Assembly: GCA_030446955.1 (NCBI GenBank)
Contig: JAUJMG010000259.1
Span: 1 to 6,184 of the forward strand
DNA: 6,184 bases
Direction: 5' to 3'
Origin: Thermomicrobiales bacterium
GTDB lineage: Bacteria > Chloroflexota > Chloroflexia > Thermomicrobiales > UBA6265
The translations under genes and the position numbers were made by a program. The first letter of the stretch is position 1. Each line of letters opens with the position of its first letter. This document shows, piece after piece, positions 6,151-6,184 of this stretch. The notes beneath the pieces are model-generated. The model worked only from the letters and a program-made list of their open reading frames with translations, searched no databases and was not told the origin of the DNA.

Positions 6151-6164
6151 GGCGTGTCTGCAAA
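6151..6164 (+). repeat. 14-bp direct repeat, copy 2
   Basis: Same GGCGTGTCTGCAAA as at 3828-3841. Here it directly follows ACTAG, only 27 bp from the right border of the element and 20 bp before the window ends, so what it begins cannot be seen. Confidence 0.55.
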
Positions 6165-6184
6165 GCTAGAGCCACTCCAGGATC

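Noticed and set aside
1..6184. CRISPR array, tRNA or rRNA genes
   Set aside because: No regularly spaced repeats and no tRNA-like or rRNA-like segments were seen on either strand.

Overview
The window looks like a high-GC free-living bacterium. The DppC-type permease, luciferase-like oxidoreductase and zinc-type dehydrogenase set is common in soil or hot-environment Chloroflexota and Actinobacteriota and in related uncultured lineages. This taxonomic guess is weak: no rRNA or marker gene is present.

Layout. Positions 1-2705 hold a compact plus-strand gene string: the 3' end of an oligopeptide/dipeptide-type ABC permease (cut by the window edge), an MDR zinc-type dehydrogenase and a luciferase-like (LLM) flavin-dependent oxidoreductase. 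Gaps are about 40-50 bp and each of the two oxidoreductases has its own ribosome binding site. A plausible reading is uptake of a small organic compound followed by redox conversion; the substrate is unknown. A minus-strand gene of unrecognised family (2709-3494) converges on the LLM gene with 3 bp between the stops.

Positions 3495-4027 hold no intact gene. They contain a possible promoter for the minus-strand gene and the C-terminal scrap of a SnoaL-like protein.

Positions 4028-6123 are a GC-richer insertion. It has 20-bp terminal inverted repeats (19/20 identical) flanked on both sides by CTAG. Inside are two same-strand genes, both broken. The first is a class-2 SAM-dependent O-methyltransferase with one in-frame amber codon in its SAM-binding glycine motif. 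The second is an IS5/IS1182-type DDE transposase with a 1-bp frameshift and a large internal deletion. The main point of interest is that the inverted repeats enclose the methyltransferase together with the transposase, so this looks like a decayed insertion sequence that carried a passenger gene. The last 60 bp contain a 14-bp motif that also occurs, in the same orientation, at 3828-3841. It may be the end of another mobile element.
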